Shown: positions 33,613 through 43,188, counted from the stretch's first letter. The stretch is DNA of 52,287 nucleotides from an uncultured bacterium (GCA_900549415.1 URNX01000022.1:1-52287), one strand, 5' to 3'. A program made the numbers and translations. The notes: generated from the sequence alone by a model not told the origin.

Positions 33613-35274
33613 TCAATCGTTCGTAAAGTCTGCTTCATCCGCAAGCAGAGATTTCAGCTTGCTGAGAGCCTGGTTCTGAATCTGACGCACGCGCTCACGG
33701 GTCCTGCCGATTTCCTGGCTGACTTCTTCGAGGGTGCGCGGACGGTTGTTATCGAGTCCGAAGCGCATTTTCAGAATCATGCGTTCGCGTTCATCGAGGT
33801 CGCGGAGAAGTTCCACGAGACGTTTGATGGACTCCACATCTCCGAGAATACGGTCGGGCGTCATGGCGCCGCGGTCCGGGATGATGTCCTGGAATTCACC
33901 GTCTTCGCCCTGCTGAATCGGATCGTGCAGAGAGAAGGTTTTCAGATCCGCCAGGCGCAGCCCTGCAACCGTGCGTTCGCTGAAGTCGAGATTCGCCGCA
34001 ATTTCGGCGTCCGACGGCTCGCGTCCGAGTTTTTCCGCAAGTTTCATGCGTACGGATTTGATTTTATTGATTTTTCCGGCTGACTGCACGGGGATTCGGA
34101 TGGTGCGGCTCTGGTTTGCCAGAGCGCGGCGCATCGACTGTTTGATCCACCATGCGGCGTAGGAGCTGAATTTCGCGCCTTTCGCCGGGTCGAACTTCTC
34201 GACGGCGCGCATCAGTCCGATGTTGCCTTCGGAGATCAGGTCGAGCAGCGGAAGACCGAGTCCCTTGAAGTCATGGGCGATCTTCACCACCAGACGCAGG
34301 TTCGCCTGAATCAGCGTGGCGCGCGCCTCGTCGTGCTCGCCGGTGTCGCGTCCGTGAATCTTGGCGGCAAGGTCGACTTCCTCCGATTTGGAAACGAGGG
34401 AAATCTGACCGATATCCTGCATATAGACTTTCATCGTGTCGTTCTTTGACGCGGCAACCGGAGCGAGCTTGGAGTTTTTCTTCTCCTCCTCATCGCCCTC
34501 TTTCTTGTTGTCGTCAAGATCGAGCGATTCATCTTCGACATTCTTGTACGCTTCCTGGTCGTCGATATCTTCGGGAAGAATGTCGTCCGCCGGCGGTTCC
34601 GGTTCTTCCTCGTAAGGAGGCAGATCCGCATCGGTCATCGGCTTGGGTTCCGGAATCACAAAATCATCGTCGTCATCGCTGTCCGCTTTTTTCTTTTTCT
34701 TCGGAACGGCGTCTTCTTCCGGTTCTTCGGCTTTTTTCGGATGTTTCTTCTTTTCAGGAGCGGCGGCGGGGGCTTTCGCCTTTGCCGGCTTCTTGACCGG
34801 TTCCTCCTCTTCCGCTTTGACTTCCTTTGCAGAAGCCTTTTTCACCGGAGCTTTTTTTGTCTCGGCGGCAGGTTCCGCTTTTTTTGCGGGAGCCTTCTTT
34901 GCCGGGGCTTTTTTCTCTTCGGCGGCGGGTTCGGCTTCCTTTTTTGTGGGAGCCTTCTTCGCCGGAGCTTTTGCAGTTTCAGCGGGCTTCTTCGCGGGTT
35001 CGGCTTTCTTGGAAACGGGCTTTTTGGACGCCTCCGTCTTCTTTTTTTCGGAAGCAGGAGCGACCGGTTTCGTCAATTTTTTTTCCGTCGGTGACGATTT
35101 CTTTTCCGCACGTTCAGCTTTTTTGACCTCCTCCTTTACGGCAGGAACGGTCTTGGCGTCAACTTTTGCGCCTTTTTTCGCGGGGGAAACAGATTTTTCA
35201 GCAATTTTTACTGAAGACTTTTCATTTTTGCCCTTGACTTTTGGGCTTTTGTCTGTTCTATTAATCCCTGACAT
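33613..35274 (-). CDS. RpoD-like sigma-70 factor with a very long Lys/Ala/Pro-rich N-terminal tail
   Basis: 553 residues. Residues 280-553 are a complete group 1/2 sigma core. Region 1.2 is DTMKVYMQDIGQISLVSK, regions 2.1-2.4 are LRLVVKIAHDFKGLGLPLLD and KFSSYAAWWIKQSMRRALA, region 3 is IPVQSAGKINKIKSV, and region 4.2 is RPRTLEEVSQEIGRTRERVR. Residues 1-195 are a basic, low-complexity tail with repeated KKAPAKKAEPA units, like eukaryotic histone H1 tails. Residues about 198-265 are strongly acidic (DSDDDDDF, EEEPEPPADD). Region 1.1 of primary sigmas is not recognisable. It may be the housekeeping sigma, with mfd divergent and rpsU downstream. Confidence 0.88.
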   Translation of the reverse strand: MSGINRTDKSPKVKGKNEKSSVKIAEKSVSPAKKGAKVDAKTVPAVKEEVKKAERAEKKSSPTEKKLTKPVAPASEKKKTEASKKPVSKKAEPAKKPAETAKAPAKKAPTKKEAEPAAEEKKAPAKKAPAKKAEPAAETKKAPVKKASAKEVKAEEEEPVKKPAKAKAPAAAPEKKKHPKKAEEPEEDAVPKKKKKADSDDDDDFVIPEPKPMTDADLPPYEEEPEPPADDILPEDIDDQEAYKNVEDESLDLDDNKKEGDEEEKKNSKLAPVAASKNDTMKVYMQDIGQISLVSKSEEVDLAAKIHGRDTGEHDEARATLIQANLRLVVKIAHDFKGLGLPLLDLISEGNIGLMRAVEKFDPAKGAKFSSYAAWWIKQSMRRALANQSRTIRIPVQSAGKINKIKSVRMKLAEKLGREPSDAEIAANLDFSERTVAGLRLADLKTFSLHDPIQQGEDGEFQDIIPDRGAMTPDRILGDVESIKRLVELLRDLDERERMILKMRFGLDNNRPRTLEEVSQEIGRTRERVRQIQNQALSKLKSLLADEADFTND

Positions 35275-35361
35275 AGCTTTGCTTTTGTTGTTACAGTTTA
35301 CCGGGTCACAATGAACCGGTGCGTGTGATTATGACATACGCAATAGGGAAAATAGCACAAG

Positions 35362-38300
35362 ATGAAGAAAAGTCAACTGAAAAAAGAAAATAAATTTAAA
35401 AATATTTTTTCCTCTTATCTGCGCACCATGCGGAAAGAGGCAAAAAAACGTATTCCCGTGGATGAAGACACCACGGCTCTGGAGCTGCTGCGTCTCTGCA
35501 TGTCCGCTCCGAAGGGAACGAAAATGCTGTTCGCCGCACCTTCGTATGCGATTGCGGAACAGACCGAACACGAACTGCGCATCTGGGCGGAAGCGGCAGG
35601 GCATCCCCTTACATCCGCGCTTCTCCCCGAAGGCTCCTGGCGCGATACCGTCACGCTCGACTGTGAATCCGCCCGCGCGGAACTGCTCGAAAGAATGACC
35701 TCCGAAAACCCGCCCGACATCGTGGTCGGTTCCGTGCTCGCGTTCCTTTCACCGACTCCAGATCCGGACGAATTCCAGGGATCCGGAATCATTCTGCATC
35801 GCGGCAACACCGTCGATATGGCAAAGCTCGTCAAACGTCTTGTCGCCCTCGGTTACGATGACGAGCCTCAGGCCGCCTCTTCCGGCGAATTTTCCAAACG
35901 CGGCGGCATTCTCGATGTTTTTTCTCCCGGAATGAAACTTCCTGTCCGCATCGAATTCTTCGGAGATGAGATCGATTCCCTGCGCGAATACACGCCCGAT
36001 AACGGACGCTCCGTCCGGGAGATCGATTCCTGCAAAATCATTGCCCGTTCCGGCTGCGAACAGGTCGAGGGGACGGATGAGTATTTTGATTTTTCCGACT
36101 ACGCGCCCGGCCGTTCTCTTGTTGTGGAGTCGCCCGACGACTGCGCAGAGTCTGTCAAGAAGTATGGCGGCGGCAGAACGGCGGAGCACTGGGAGGCGTT
36201 TCAGAAAAAATTCGGTCCCGTGCATATCCTGGAATCTGAAGTCGACTGCATTGAGCACGGCGGGAAGGCGGAACGTTCCTGCATCGGCGTTTCGCCCGCG
36301 CTCCGCGCAAGCGCGGATGAAGAGGAGCGCGATTCGGTGACGGAGATTTCGCGCAAGCTTTCCGCCGAATTCGTCGGACATGCTCTTGAAGACGGCATGG
36401 AGGTCATCCTTGCCGCACACAAGGATTCCGATTTCGAGCATATTACCGAATGGCTGCGCGAAAACGGCATTCCCGAATCGGAGAAACTTTCCGTGGAGCG
36501 GCTTCATATTCCCTGCGGAGTGATGTTCCCGAAACAGAAGGCTCTGTTCCTGACAGAACGCGAACTTTTCCCCGCGTGTCTCCGCGGCAAAGACCGCGTC
36601 CGCACTGCCGACGAGGTGGAGGAGGATCTTGTCAAGGCATCTCGCACCGAGCTCGAAAATATGGCGGATATCGAAGTCGGAGATCTTACGGTTCATCTGA
36701 ATTACGGACTCTGTCTTTACCGCGGCATCAAGACGGTTCGTTCCGCGGGGAGCGCGATTGAGTCGCTGGAGCTGGAGTTCGCCGATGAAAAAGTGATTTA
36801 CGTTCCCGTCTGGCAGGCTCATCTGGTTTCCCGTTATGTCGGTTCGCATCTGAAGGGGGCGCAGCTTTCGAAGCTGGGATCCTCCCGCTGGGCGAAAGCG
36901 CGGGAGGAGGCGGCCGGTTCCGCAAAAGGGCTCGCCTGCGAAATGCTCCGGATGCAGGCAATCCGAAAAGCGTCGCCCGGAATGCCGTTCCCGAAAGACG
37001 GTTACGACCAGAAACTTTTTGAAGATTCATTTCCCTATGACGAAACCGAGGGACAGAAGAAGGCGATCGAAGAGATCAAGCGCGATATGGAGTCGTCGCG
37101 TCCGATGGATCGTCTGCTGTGCGGCGACGTCGGCTACGGCAAAACGGAAGTTGCGATGCGGGCGGCGTTCAAATGCGCCGTTTCCGGCAAGCAGGTCGCC
37201 GTGCTGGTGCCGACGACGGTTCTGGCGCAGCAGCATTATCTGAGTTTTACGGAACGCTTTGCAGAATTCCCGATTGTTATTGAAACTCTGACCCGTCACA
37301 AAATGGGAAAGGAGCGCAAGCAGATCATCGAACGTCTCGCGGAAGGTTCCATTGACATTATCATCGGAACGCACGCGCTTGTCGGAAGTGAAGTCAAATT
37401 TCGCGAACTCGGGCTTGTCATCATCGACGAGGAACAGCGTTTCGGCGTGGAGCACAAGGAAAAACTCAAGGCGGTTCGCTCGACTGTCGACGTGTTGACC
37501 ATGACCGCGACTCCGATTCCGCGAACGCTCCACATGTCCATGTCCGGTCTGCGCGATTTGAGCGCAATCACCACCGCGCCGACGCGCCGTCTGCCGGTTC
37601 ATACGGTCGTCGCCCAGCAGGAGGATTCTCTCGTTTCCGCCGCGCTTGCGCGGGAACTTGGACGCGGCGGACAGGTTTTCTACATTCACAACCGCGTGAA
37701 CTCCATTGAGAAGGCGGCGGAGAAGGTTCGTTCTCTCGCTCCCGGCGCACGCGTCGCCGTCGCTCACGGGCAGATGCGCGGTTCCGAACTGGAAGGCATC
37801 ATGGGGCAGTTCATCGAAGGGAAAATCGACGTCCTTGTCTGCACCACAATCATTGAATCGGGAATCGACATCCCGAATGCAAACACGATGATTATCGAAC
37901 GCGCCGACATGTTCGGTCTTGCGGAACTGCATCAGCTGCGCGGACGCGTCGGGCGCTGGAACCGCCAGGCGTATGCGTATCTGCTGCTTCCGCCGTCTGG
38001 AATCATGACGGGTGATGCGCGCCGGCGCATGCAGGCGATCCGCCGTTACACGCATCTCGGTTCCGGTTTCCAGCTGGCGATCCGCGACCTTGAGATCCGC
38101 GGAGCGGGAAACATCATCGGAGCGGAACAGAGCGGACACGTCGACGCCATCGGGTTTCATCTGTACTGCCAGCTTCTGCGCGAGGCCGCGAACAATCTGC
38201 GCGGAATCAAAAACGCCCGCCCGATTACCTGCGATCTCAATCTGGACTTTCTTGAATACGCGCTTGATACGGACAAAAAGCATCTTGCCGCGGCGATTCC

Positions 38301-38697
38301 GCCGGATTATATCGAAGACGACCGTCTGCGTTTGGAGGCGTACCGCCGTCTCGCGATGTTCGAGGATCCCGCCCAGGTCGACGATTACCACGAGGAGCTC
38401 CGCGACAAATACGGTCCGCTGCCTGATGCTGCGGAGAATATGCTGACCACGGTTCGTCTCCGTCTTCTCGGCGCCGCATGCGGCTTCCATGCGGTTTCAT
38501 GCCGCGACGGGAAAATTTATCTGGAGCAGGGCAATTCGCTGTACCGTCCGGGCGGCATGATCCCGAAGCTGAACGCGGACTGGTCTCCGAAGAAAAAACT
38601 GACGAGTCTGCTGGGGCTTCTGGAATGCACGGCCGCGCAGTTCAAAGCGAAGCGCGAGCAGGGGCTGAAGGCGTTCGGGGCTCAGTTCGGAAAGTAA
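35362..38697 (+). CDS. mfd: Transcription-repair coupling factor
   Basis: 1111 residues. The N-terminal UvrB-like part (domains 1-3) is followed by the RNA-polymerase-interaction domain (EVGDLTVHLNYGLCLYRGI). A RecG-like helicase comes next with Walker A LLCGDVGYGKTEVAMRAAFK (about residue 587), LVPTTVLAQQHY, DEEQ box IIDEEQRFGVEHKEKLK (about 688) and TATPIPRTLHMSMSGLRDLS. The translocation motif LHQLRGRVGRWNRQAYAYL and a C-terminal regulatory domain complete it. It removes RNA polymerase stalled at DNA lesions and recruits UvrA. Divergent from the sigma factor gene. Slightly shorter than E. coli Mfd. Confidence 0.97.
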   Translation: MKKSQLKKENKFKNIFSSYLRTMRKEAKKRIPVDEDTTALELLRLCMSAPKGTKMLFAAPSYAIAEQTEHELRIWAEAAGHPLTSALLPEGSWRDTVTLDCESARAELLERMTSENPPDIVVGSVLAFLSPTPDPDEFQGSGIILHRGNTVDMAKLVKRLVALGYDDEPQAASSGEFSKRGGILDVFSPGMKLPVRIEFFGDEIDSLREYTPDNGRSVREIDSCKIIARSGCEQVEGTDEYFDFSDYAPGRSLVVESPDDCAESVKKYGGGRTAEHWEAFQKKFGPVHILESEVDCIEHGGKAERSCIGVSPALRASADEEERDSVTEISRKLSAEFVGHALEDGMEVILAAHKDSDFEHITEWLRENGIPESEKLSVERLHIPCGVMFPKQKALFLTERELFPACLRGKDRVRTADEVEEDLVKASRTELENMADIEVGDLTVHLNYGLCLYRGIKTVRSAGSAIESLELEFADEKVIYVPVWQAHLVSRYVGSHLKGAQLSKLGSSRWAKAREEAAGSAKGLACEMLRMQAIRKASPGMPFPKDGYDQKLFEDSFPYDETEGQKKAIEEIKRDMESSRPMDRLLCGDVGYGKTEVAMRAAFKCAVSGKQVAVLVPTTVLAQQHYLSFTERFAEFPIVIETLTRHKMGKERKQIIERLAEGSIDIIIGTHALVGSEVKFRELGLVIIDEEQRFGVEHKEKLKAVRSTVDVLTMTATPIPRTLHMSMSGLRDLSAITTAPTRRLPVHTVVAQQEDSLVSAALARELGRGGQVFYIHNRVNSIEKAAEKVRSLAPGARVAVAHGQMRGSELEGIMGQFIEGKIDVLVCTTIIESGIDIPNANTMIIERADMFGLAELHQLRGRVGRWNRQAYAYLLLPPSGIMTGDARRRMQAIRRYTHLGSGFQLAIRDLEIRGAGNIIGAEQSGHVDAIGFHLYCQLLREAANNLRGIKNARPITCDLNLDFLEYALDTDKKHLAAAIPPDYIEDDRLRLEAYRRLAMFEDPAQVDDYHEELRDKYGPLPDAAENMLTTVRLRLLGAACGFHAVSCRDGKIYLEQGNSLYRPGGMIPKLNADWSPKKKLTSLLGLLECTAAQFKAKREQGLKAFGAQFGK

Positions 38698-38717
38698 AAT
38701 CCGCAGTTCCCTCCGGT

Positions 38718-38751
38718 TTGCATTGGACTTTTCCCGTTTTCGTGATACATT
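38718..38751 (+). promoter_or_regulatory. Probable promoter of hisF
   Basis: TTGCAT at 38718 and TACATTAC at 38746 match the elements seen elsewhere, but with 22 bp between them. Alternatively TTGGAC at 38723 lies 17 bp before TACATT. Which -35 is used cannot be told. Confidence 0.45.
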
Positions 38752-38779
38752 ACAGTAAAACGAACGAAGGATGGAACCA

Positions 38780-39550
38780 ATGCTGGCAAAACGAATTATC
38801 CCCTGCCTCGACGTAACCGGCGGACGCGTCGTCAAAGGCGTCAACTTTGTGAACCTCATCGATGCCGGCGACCCGGTTGAAGCCGCGATCGAATACGACC
38901 GTCAGGGAGCGGATGAACTTGTCTTTCTTGACATCACCGCAACCAGCGACAACCGCGATTCCATGTATGACGTTGTCCGCAGAACCGCGGAAAATGTCTT
39001 CATTCCCCTGACCGTCGGCGGCGGAATCCGATCCGTTGAAGATATGCGCAAAATGCTTAATTCCGGAGCGGACAAGGTTTCCGTCAACTCCTCCGCCATT
39101 CAGAATCCCGATCTTATCCGCGCGGGGGCGGAACGTTTCGGAAACCAGTGCATCGTTCTTGCAATCGACGCACGCCGCGTTCCGGGTGAAAAACGCTGGG
39201 AGATCTACACGCACGGCGGACGCCGCAACACCGGCATCGACGCTCTCGAATGGGCGCAGCGGGGCGTGGAGCTCGGCGCCGGGGAAATTCTCCTGACCAG
39301 CATGGACGCCGACGGCACCAAGAACGGGTATGACATTGAGCTCACCAAGACCATTTCCGATGCAGTTTCCGTTCCCGTCATCGCATCGGGCGGCGCCGGC
39401 AAGCTGGAACACCTCTATGAAGTCTTTCGCGACGGCGGAGCTCACGCGGTGCTCGCGGCGAGTATCTTCCACTTCGGAACGTTCACGGTTCCGCAGGCGA
39501 AAGAGTTTCTCGCGGAACGCGGCATCCCCGTCCGCAAACCTGTAGCATGA
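38780..39550 (+). CDS. hisF: Imidazole glycerol phosphate synthase cyclase subunit
   Basis: 256 residues from ATG 38780 (MLAKRIIPCLDVTGGRVVKG), with GAAGGATGG upstream; a second ATG at 38771 is too close to this site. The TIM barrel carries DPVEAAIEYDRQGADELVFLDI, PLTVGGGIRSVEDMRKML, the second catalytic Asp in LLTSMDADGTKNGYD, and PVIASGGAGKLEHLYE. It joins histidine and purine synthesis. No other his gene is near, so the pathway genes are scattered. Confidence 0.97.
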   Translation: MLAKRIIPCLDVTGGRVVKGVNFVNLIDAGDPVEAAIEYDRQGADELVFLDITATSDNRDSMYDVVRRTAENVFIPLTVGGGIRSVEDMRKMLNSGADKVSVNSSAIQNPDLIRAGAERFGNQCIVLAIDARRVPGEKRWEIYTHGGRRNTGIDALEWAQRGVELGAGEILLTSMDADGTKNGYDIELTKTISDAVSVPVIASGGAGKLEHLYEVFRDGGAHAVLAASIFHFGTFTVPQAKEFLAERGIPVRKPVA

Positions 39551-39579
39551 ACATTTATTAAAGAATTAAGGAGATAAAA

Positions 39580-40929
39580 ATGGCAACCGATCCGAAAACC
39601 AAACTTGCGCAGGATGCTCTTGCGTATCACGGCTCCGCGCCGAAAGGCAAACTTGCCTCCGTCCCGACCAAACCCTGCAACACGCAGCACGATCTCTCGC
39701 TCGCCTATACTCCGGGCGTTGCGGTTCCCTGCATGGAAATTCACAACAATCCCGACGCCGTCTGGGAATACACCGGACGCGCGAATTCGGTTGCCGTTGT
39801 CAGCGACGGCACGGCGGTTCTCGGCCTCGGCAACATCGGCCCCGAAGCCGGACTGCCCGTCATGGAGGGCAAGAGCGTGCTGTTCAAGAAGTTCGCGGAC
39901 ATCAACTCCATTCCGATCTGTCTCGGTTCCGTCTTCCAGGAAAACGGCAAGACCGACCCGAAGAAGGTGATTGAAGTCGTCAAGACTCTGGAACCCACCT
40001 TCGGCGGCATCAATCTTGAGGATATCGGTTCGCCCGCCTGCTTTGAAATTGAGCCCGCTCTCAAGAAATCCATGAACATCCCCGTTTTCCACGACGACCA
40101 GCACGGAACCGCGATCATCTCTCTCGCCGGAATCCTGAATGCGCTCAAGCTCGTCGGCAAGAAGATTGAAAACTGCAAATTCGTCATGAACGGCGCCGGC
40201 GCGGCCGGCATCGCATGCGCGGAATACTATGTTTCCGCCGGAGCCAGACGCGAGAATTTCACGCTCTGTGACTCCAAAGGCACGATTCACAGCGGACGCA
40301 CCGACCTGAATGATCAGAAGAAGCGTTTTGCCCGCCCGATGACCGAACGCACGCTCGCAGAAGCGATCAAGGGCGCGGACGTCTTCATGGGCGTCTCCGT
40401 CGGCGGCGCGCTGACGAAGGAAATGGTGGCGTCGATGGCTCCGGGCGCGGTGGTTTTCGCGATGGCGAACCCCGTTCCGGAAATCAATCCGCAGGATGCA
40501 AAGGATGCCGGAGCGGCGGTTGTCGGAACCGGACGCACGGACTTCCCGAACCAGGTGAACAACGTTCTCGGCTTCCCCGGCATCTTCCGCGGTGCGCTTG
40601 ACGTCCGCGCAACGGATATCAACGAAGCAATGAAGCTCGCCGCGTCGAAAGCTCTTGCGGAGATCGCGTCGGAACCGATTCCGGCGGATGTTCTCGCCCA
40701 GCTGAAGGAAGCCTATCCGCAGGATGCGGCGAACGGCGTGTTCGACGGCGAGAATCCGCTGAAGGAAACTTACGTTATTCCGAAACCGTTCGACACCCGC
40801 GTGGTTCCGCGCGTCGCCGCCCGCGTCGCCGAAGCCGCCATGAAGAGCGGAGTCGCCAGAGTCATGATCGACGATTTCGATGCTTACGAAAAATCTGTTG
40901 CGGAACGCATCCGCAAAGCCAACGCATAA
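39580..40929 (+). CDS. Malic enzyme (oxaloacetate-decarboxylating malate dehydrogenase)
   Basis: 449 residues, like the N-terminal part of MaeB-type enzymes but without the phosphotransacetylase domain. It converts malate to pyruvate and CO2 with NAD(P). Motifs: HDLSLAYTPGVAVPC, VAVVSDGTAVLGLGNIGPEA (NAD-linked loop), INLEDIGSPACFEIE, IPVFHDDQHGTAI and VFAMANPVPEINP. AAGGAG precedes the ATG. It sits in the hisF-malic enzyme-panC run with gaps of 18-29 nt. Confidence 0.93.
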   Translation: MATDPKTKLAQDALAYHGSAPKGKLASVPTKPCNTQHDLSLAYTPGVAVPCMEIHNNPDAVWEYTGRANSVAVVSDGTAVLGLGNIGPEAGLPVMEGKSVLFKKFADINSIPICLGSVFQENGKTDPKKVIEVVKTLEPTFGGINLEDIGSPACFEIEPALKKSMNIPVFHDDQHGTAIISLAGILNALKLVGKKIENCKFVMNGAGAAGIACAEYYVSAGARRENFTLCDSKGTIHSGRTDLNDQKKRFARPMTERTLAEAIKGADVFMGVSVGGALTKEMVASMAPGAVVFAMANPVPEINPQDAKDAGAAVVGTGRTDFPNQVNNVLGFPGIFRGALDVRATDINEAMKLAASKALAEIASEPIPADVLAQLKEAYPQDAANGVFDGENPLKETYVIPKPFDTRVVPRVAARVAEAAMKSGVARVMIDDFDAYEKSVAERIRKANA

Positions 40930-40947
40930 GAAAGAGTGAAAGCTGAA

Positions 40948-41793
40948 ATGAAAATCATCCGTACGATCCGTGAAATGCAGGAATGGTCCGACGCGAAACG
41001 CCGCGCCGGCGCCACCCTTGCCGTCATTCCGACCATGGGATTCCTGCACGAGGGACACCTCTCGCTGATCGACACCGCCCGCAAAAACGGCGCCGACACC
41101 GTCATCGTCACCATCTTCGTCAACCCGACCCAGTTCGGCCCGAACGAGGATTTCGACAAGTATCCCCGCGACTTCGAGCACGATACGACGCTGCTCGAAA
41201 GCAAGAACGTCGACGCCGTTTTCGCGCCGACCGCCGATGAGATGTATCCGAAGGACTCCTCCACGTGGGTTATCGAGGAGAAGCTCTCGAAGGGGCTCTG
41301 CGCGAAGACGCGTCCGATTCATTTTCGCGGCGTGACGACCGTTGTTTCCAAGCTGTTCCTTGCGACACTGCCGCACATTGCGGTGTTCGGACAGAAGGAT
41401 GGTCAGCAGGCGCGGATTATCAAGCGCATGGTGCGCGATCTGAACTTCCCGATCCGCATTGTGATTTCCCCGATCATCCGTGAAGCCGACGGTCTCGCCC
41501 GCAGCTCGCGCAACAAATACCTCTCGGAGGAGGAGCACCGGAATGCGCTCTCGCTTTCGCGCGGACTTGCGAAGCTGAAAGCGGAGATCGAATCAGGCCG
41601 AACCGATCTTGCCGCGATGCTTGCGGAACTGCGCGCTTCGATCGAAGCCGCATCCGGAGTCGTGGATTACATTGAAGCGGTGGATTCGGAAACGCTGGAA
41701 CCGATTACGGAAATCGGCGGTTCGATGATGTTCCCGCTCGCGGTTTATTTCGGTAAAACGCGTCTCATTGACAACATTCTTGTGGAGAAATGA
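40948..41793 (+). CDS. panC: Pantoate-beta-alanine ligase
   Basis: 281 residues from ATG 40948 (MKIIRTIREMQEW). It makes pantothenate from pantoate and beta-alanine using ATP. The nucleotide-binding HIGH-like segment PTMGFLHEGHLSL, VTIFVNPTQFGPNEDFDKYP, HFRGVTTVVSKLF, FGQKDGQQARIIKRMV and GLARSSRNKYLS are all present and unchanged. panB is not nearby. The next frame begins at its last codons (41790), but the following gene probably starts at 41868. Confidence 0.97.
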   Translation: MKIIRTIREMQEWSDAKRRAGATLAVIPTMGFLHEGHLSLIDTARKNGADTVIVTIFVNPTQFGPNEDFDKYPRDFEHDTTLLESKNVDAVFAPTADEMYPKDSSTWVIEEKLSKGLCAKTRPIHFRGVTTVVSKLFLATLPHIAVFGQKDGQQARIIKRMVRDLNFPIRIVISPIIREADGLARSSRNKYLSEEEHRNALSLSRGLAKLKAEIESGRTDLAAMLAELRASIEAASGVVDYIEAVDSETLEPITEIGGSMMFPLAVYFGKTRLIDNILVEK

Positions 41794-41867
41794 AAAAATC
41801 CATTTGCAACCGCGCGAAAGTGGATGTACATTTCTCAAAGAAACAGAACCAAACGAAAGGCAACAAA

Positions 41868-42257
41868 ATGGCAAAGAAATTCTTCATGGCCGCAATGGCC
41901 GCTGTGCTCGCTGTGACCTTCACCGCGTGCTCCTCGATTTCGACCGGAACCACCGTTCACGGAATGAAGCTTTCCGACTCTGACGTCACCACGGTTCCCG
42001 TGCACGTCAACGGAGAAATCTGGGGTGTTTACCTCTTCGGTATTCTCCCGCTGATGACCGGAAGCTCCGCCGCTCCGGGCTCCATGACTCTGTTCAAGGA
42101 CACGGTTCGCGTCGACAACGCCGTCAGCATGCTGACGAAGCGTGCAAAAGACATGGAGGCCAACCGCGTCAACGACCTTACCTCCTTCAAGACGAGCACC
42201 TGGCTGCTTCTGTTCTCCGTGAAAGAAGTTCAGGTTTCCGGAAACGCTCTGAAGTAA
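41868..42257 (+). CDS. Small lipoprotein of unknown function
   Basis: 129 residues from ATG 41868 (MAKKFFMAAMAAVLAVTFTAC), with GAAAGG upstream; signal peptide and lipobox VTFTAC. The mature part holds TVHGMKLSDSDVTTVPVHVNG, GVYLFGILPLMTGSSAAPG, and a helical RVDNAVSMLTKRAKDMEANRV. It reads like the small outer-membrane-associated lipoproteins of Gram-negatives, but I cannot name a family. It is followed by a perfect terminator. Confidence 0.75.
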   Translation: MAKKFFMAAMAAVLAVTFTACSSISTGTTVHGMKLSDSDVTTVPVHVNGEIWGVYLFGILPLMTGSSAAPGSMTLFKDTVRVDNAVSMLTKRAKDMEANRVNDLTSFKTSTWLLLFSVKEVQVSGNALK

Positions 42258-42278
42258 GCTGAAACGGACACACGTTCG

Positions 42279-42318
42279 CGCCGCTCTTCCGCCTTCGCAG
42301 CGGAAGAGCGGCGTTTTT
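42279..42318 (+). terminator. Intrinsic terminator after the small lipoprotein gene
   Basis: CGCCGCTCTTCCGC / GCGGAAGAGCGGCG, a perfect 14-bp stem with a 7-nt loop and TTTTT. Very strong. Confidence 0.93.
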
Positions 42319-42340
42319 GATTTTAAATTTCCGGTTGCAG

Positions 42341-42380
42341 AAAAAAAGACCGGCGGCATCACTTGAATGCAGCCGGTCTT
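42341..42380 (-). terminator. Intrinsic terminator after dedA
   Basis: On the minus strand AAGACCGGC / GCCGGTCTT (9 bp, 17-nt loop) followed by a run of T. Confidence 0.8.
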
Positions 42381-42411
42381 CCTGCGTTCGGGCGGCGTCA
42401 GCCGCACCGTT

Positions 42412-43077
42412 TTACGCTTTTTTCATGACTTTGTTGTGAACCAGAAGATATGCGGCAGCGAATACTGCGAGTCCAAGCAGGATCCAGCCGTAGTTCTTCG
42501 AGATGATCTCCTTGCCCTTTTCGATCATCTCAAGGTAGCTCATATCCGCGGTGAGATGTCCGAAATATCCTCCGATTGCGGTGAGGATGATGATCCAGAT
42601 TCCCGCGCCGAGAGTGGTGTAGAGGGTGAAGCTTTTGAGCGGCATGCGGGCGAGTCCGGCGGGGATCGAAATCAGCTGGCGGATCGCGGGGAGCAGACGG
42701 CAGACAAAGGTCGCAAGTTCGCCGTATTTGCGGAAAATCTCCTCCGCGCGGTCGAGAGTCGGCTCCTTCAAAAAGAAATATTTGCCGTATTTATGCAGGA
42801 ATGTCCGTCCGAGCTTCAGCGCAAGATAGTAGTTGATGTATGCGCCCGCGATTGAACCGAGGCAGCCGACGATGACCGCGATGATGCAGTCGATCCACGG
42901 ATTCCCCGTGGTCAGCTGTCCTTTGAATGCGAGGAAGCCGGCGGGGATCATCACCACTTCGCTGGGGAAGGGGATGAACGAGCTTTCAATCGTCATGAAG
43001 ATGAAAATCAGCAGAAATCCCCACACGGGGGCGTACTGGGCGATGGCGTCAAGATGCGCCGCGATCTGTTCGGTCAT
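42412..43077 (-). CDS. DedA/SNARE-associated family membrane protein
   Basis: 221 residues from ATG 43077, with AAAGGAAAG upstream. The DedA pattern is clear: ESSFIPFPSEVVMIPAGFLA, GSIAGAYINYYLALKLGR, and FVCRLLPAIRQLISIPAGLAR with the conserved Arg residues. About five hydrophobic segments, ending in a basic tail (HNKVMKKA). DedA proteins are needed for envelope integrity and are proposed lipid-carrier flippases. Divergent from lgt. Confidence 0.9.
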   Translation of the reverse strand: MTEQIAAHLDAIAQYAPVWGFLLIFIFMTIESSFIPFPSEVVMIPAGFLAFKGQLTTGNPWIDCIIAVIVGCLGSIAGAYINYYLALKLGRTFLHKYGKYFFLKEPTLDRAEEIFRKYGELATFVCRLLPAIRQLISIPAGLARMPLKSFTLYTTLGAGIWIIILTAIGGYFGHLTADMSYLEMIEKGKEIISKNYGWILLGLAVFAAAYLLVHNKVMKKA

Positions 43078-43188
43078 AAAAAAACTTTCCTTTCCCTTTT
43101 GCCTTTTTGAATTGTTGGTGTAAAGTATACACCGGAAACACGAAAAATCCATTGACATGACAAAAAAATCACGAAAGAAACGGAAACT

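Noticed and set aside
35275..35361. Promoters in the sigma factor-mfd divergent gap
   Set aside because: No pair of boxes with acceptable spacing could be chosen by eye, though promoters must exist.
39442..41538. A 698-codon open frame on the minus strand
   Set aside because: Antisense to hisF, malic enzyme and panC, all of which are certain.
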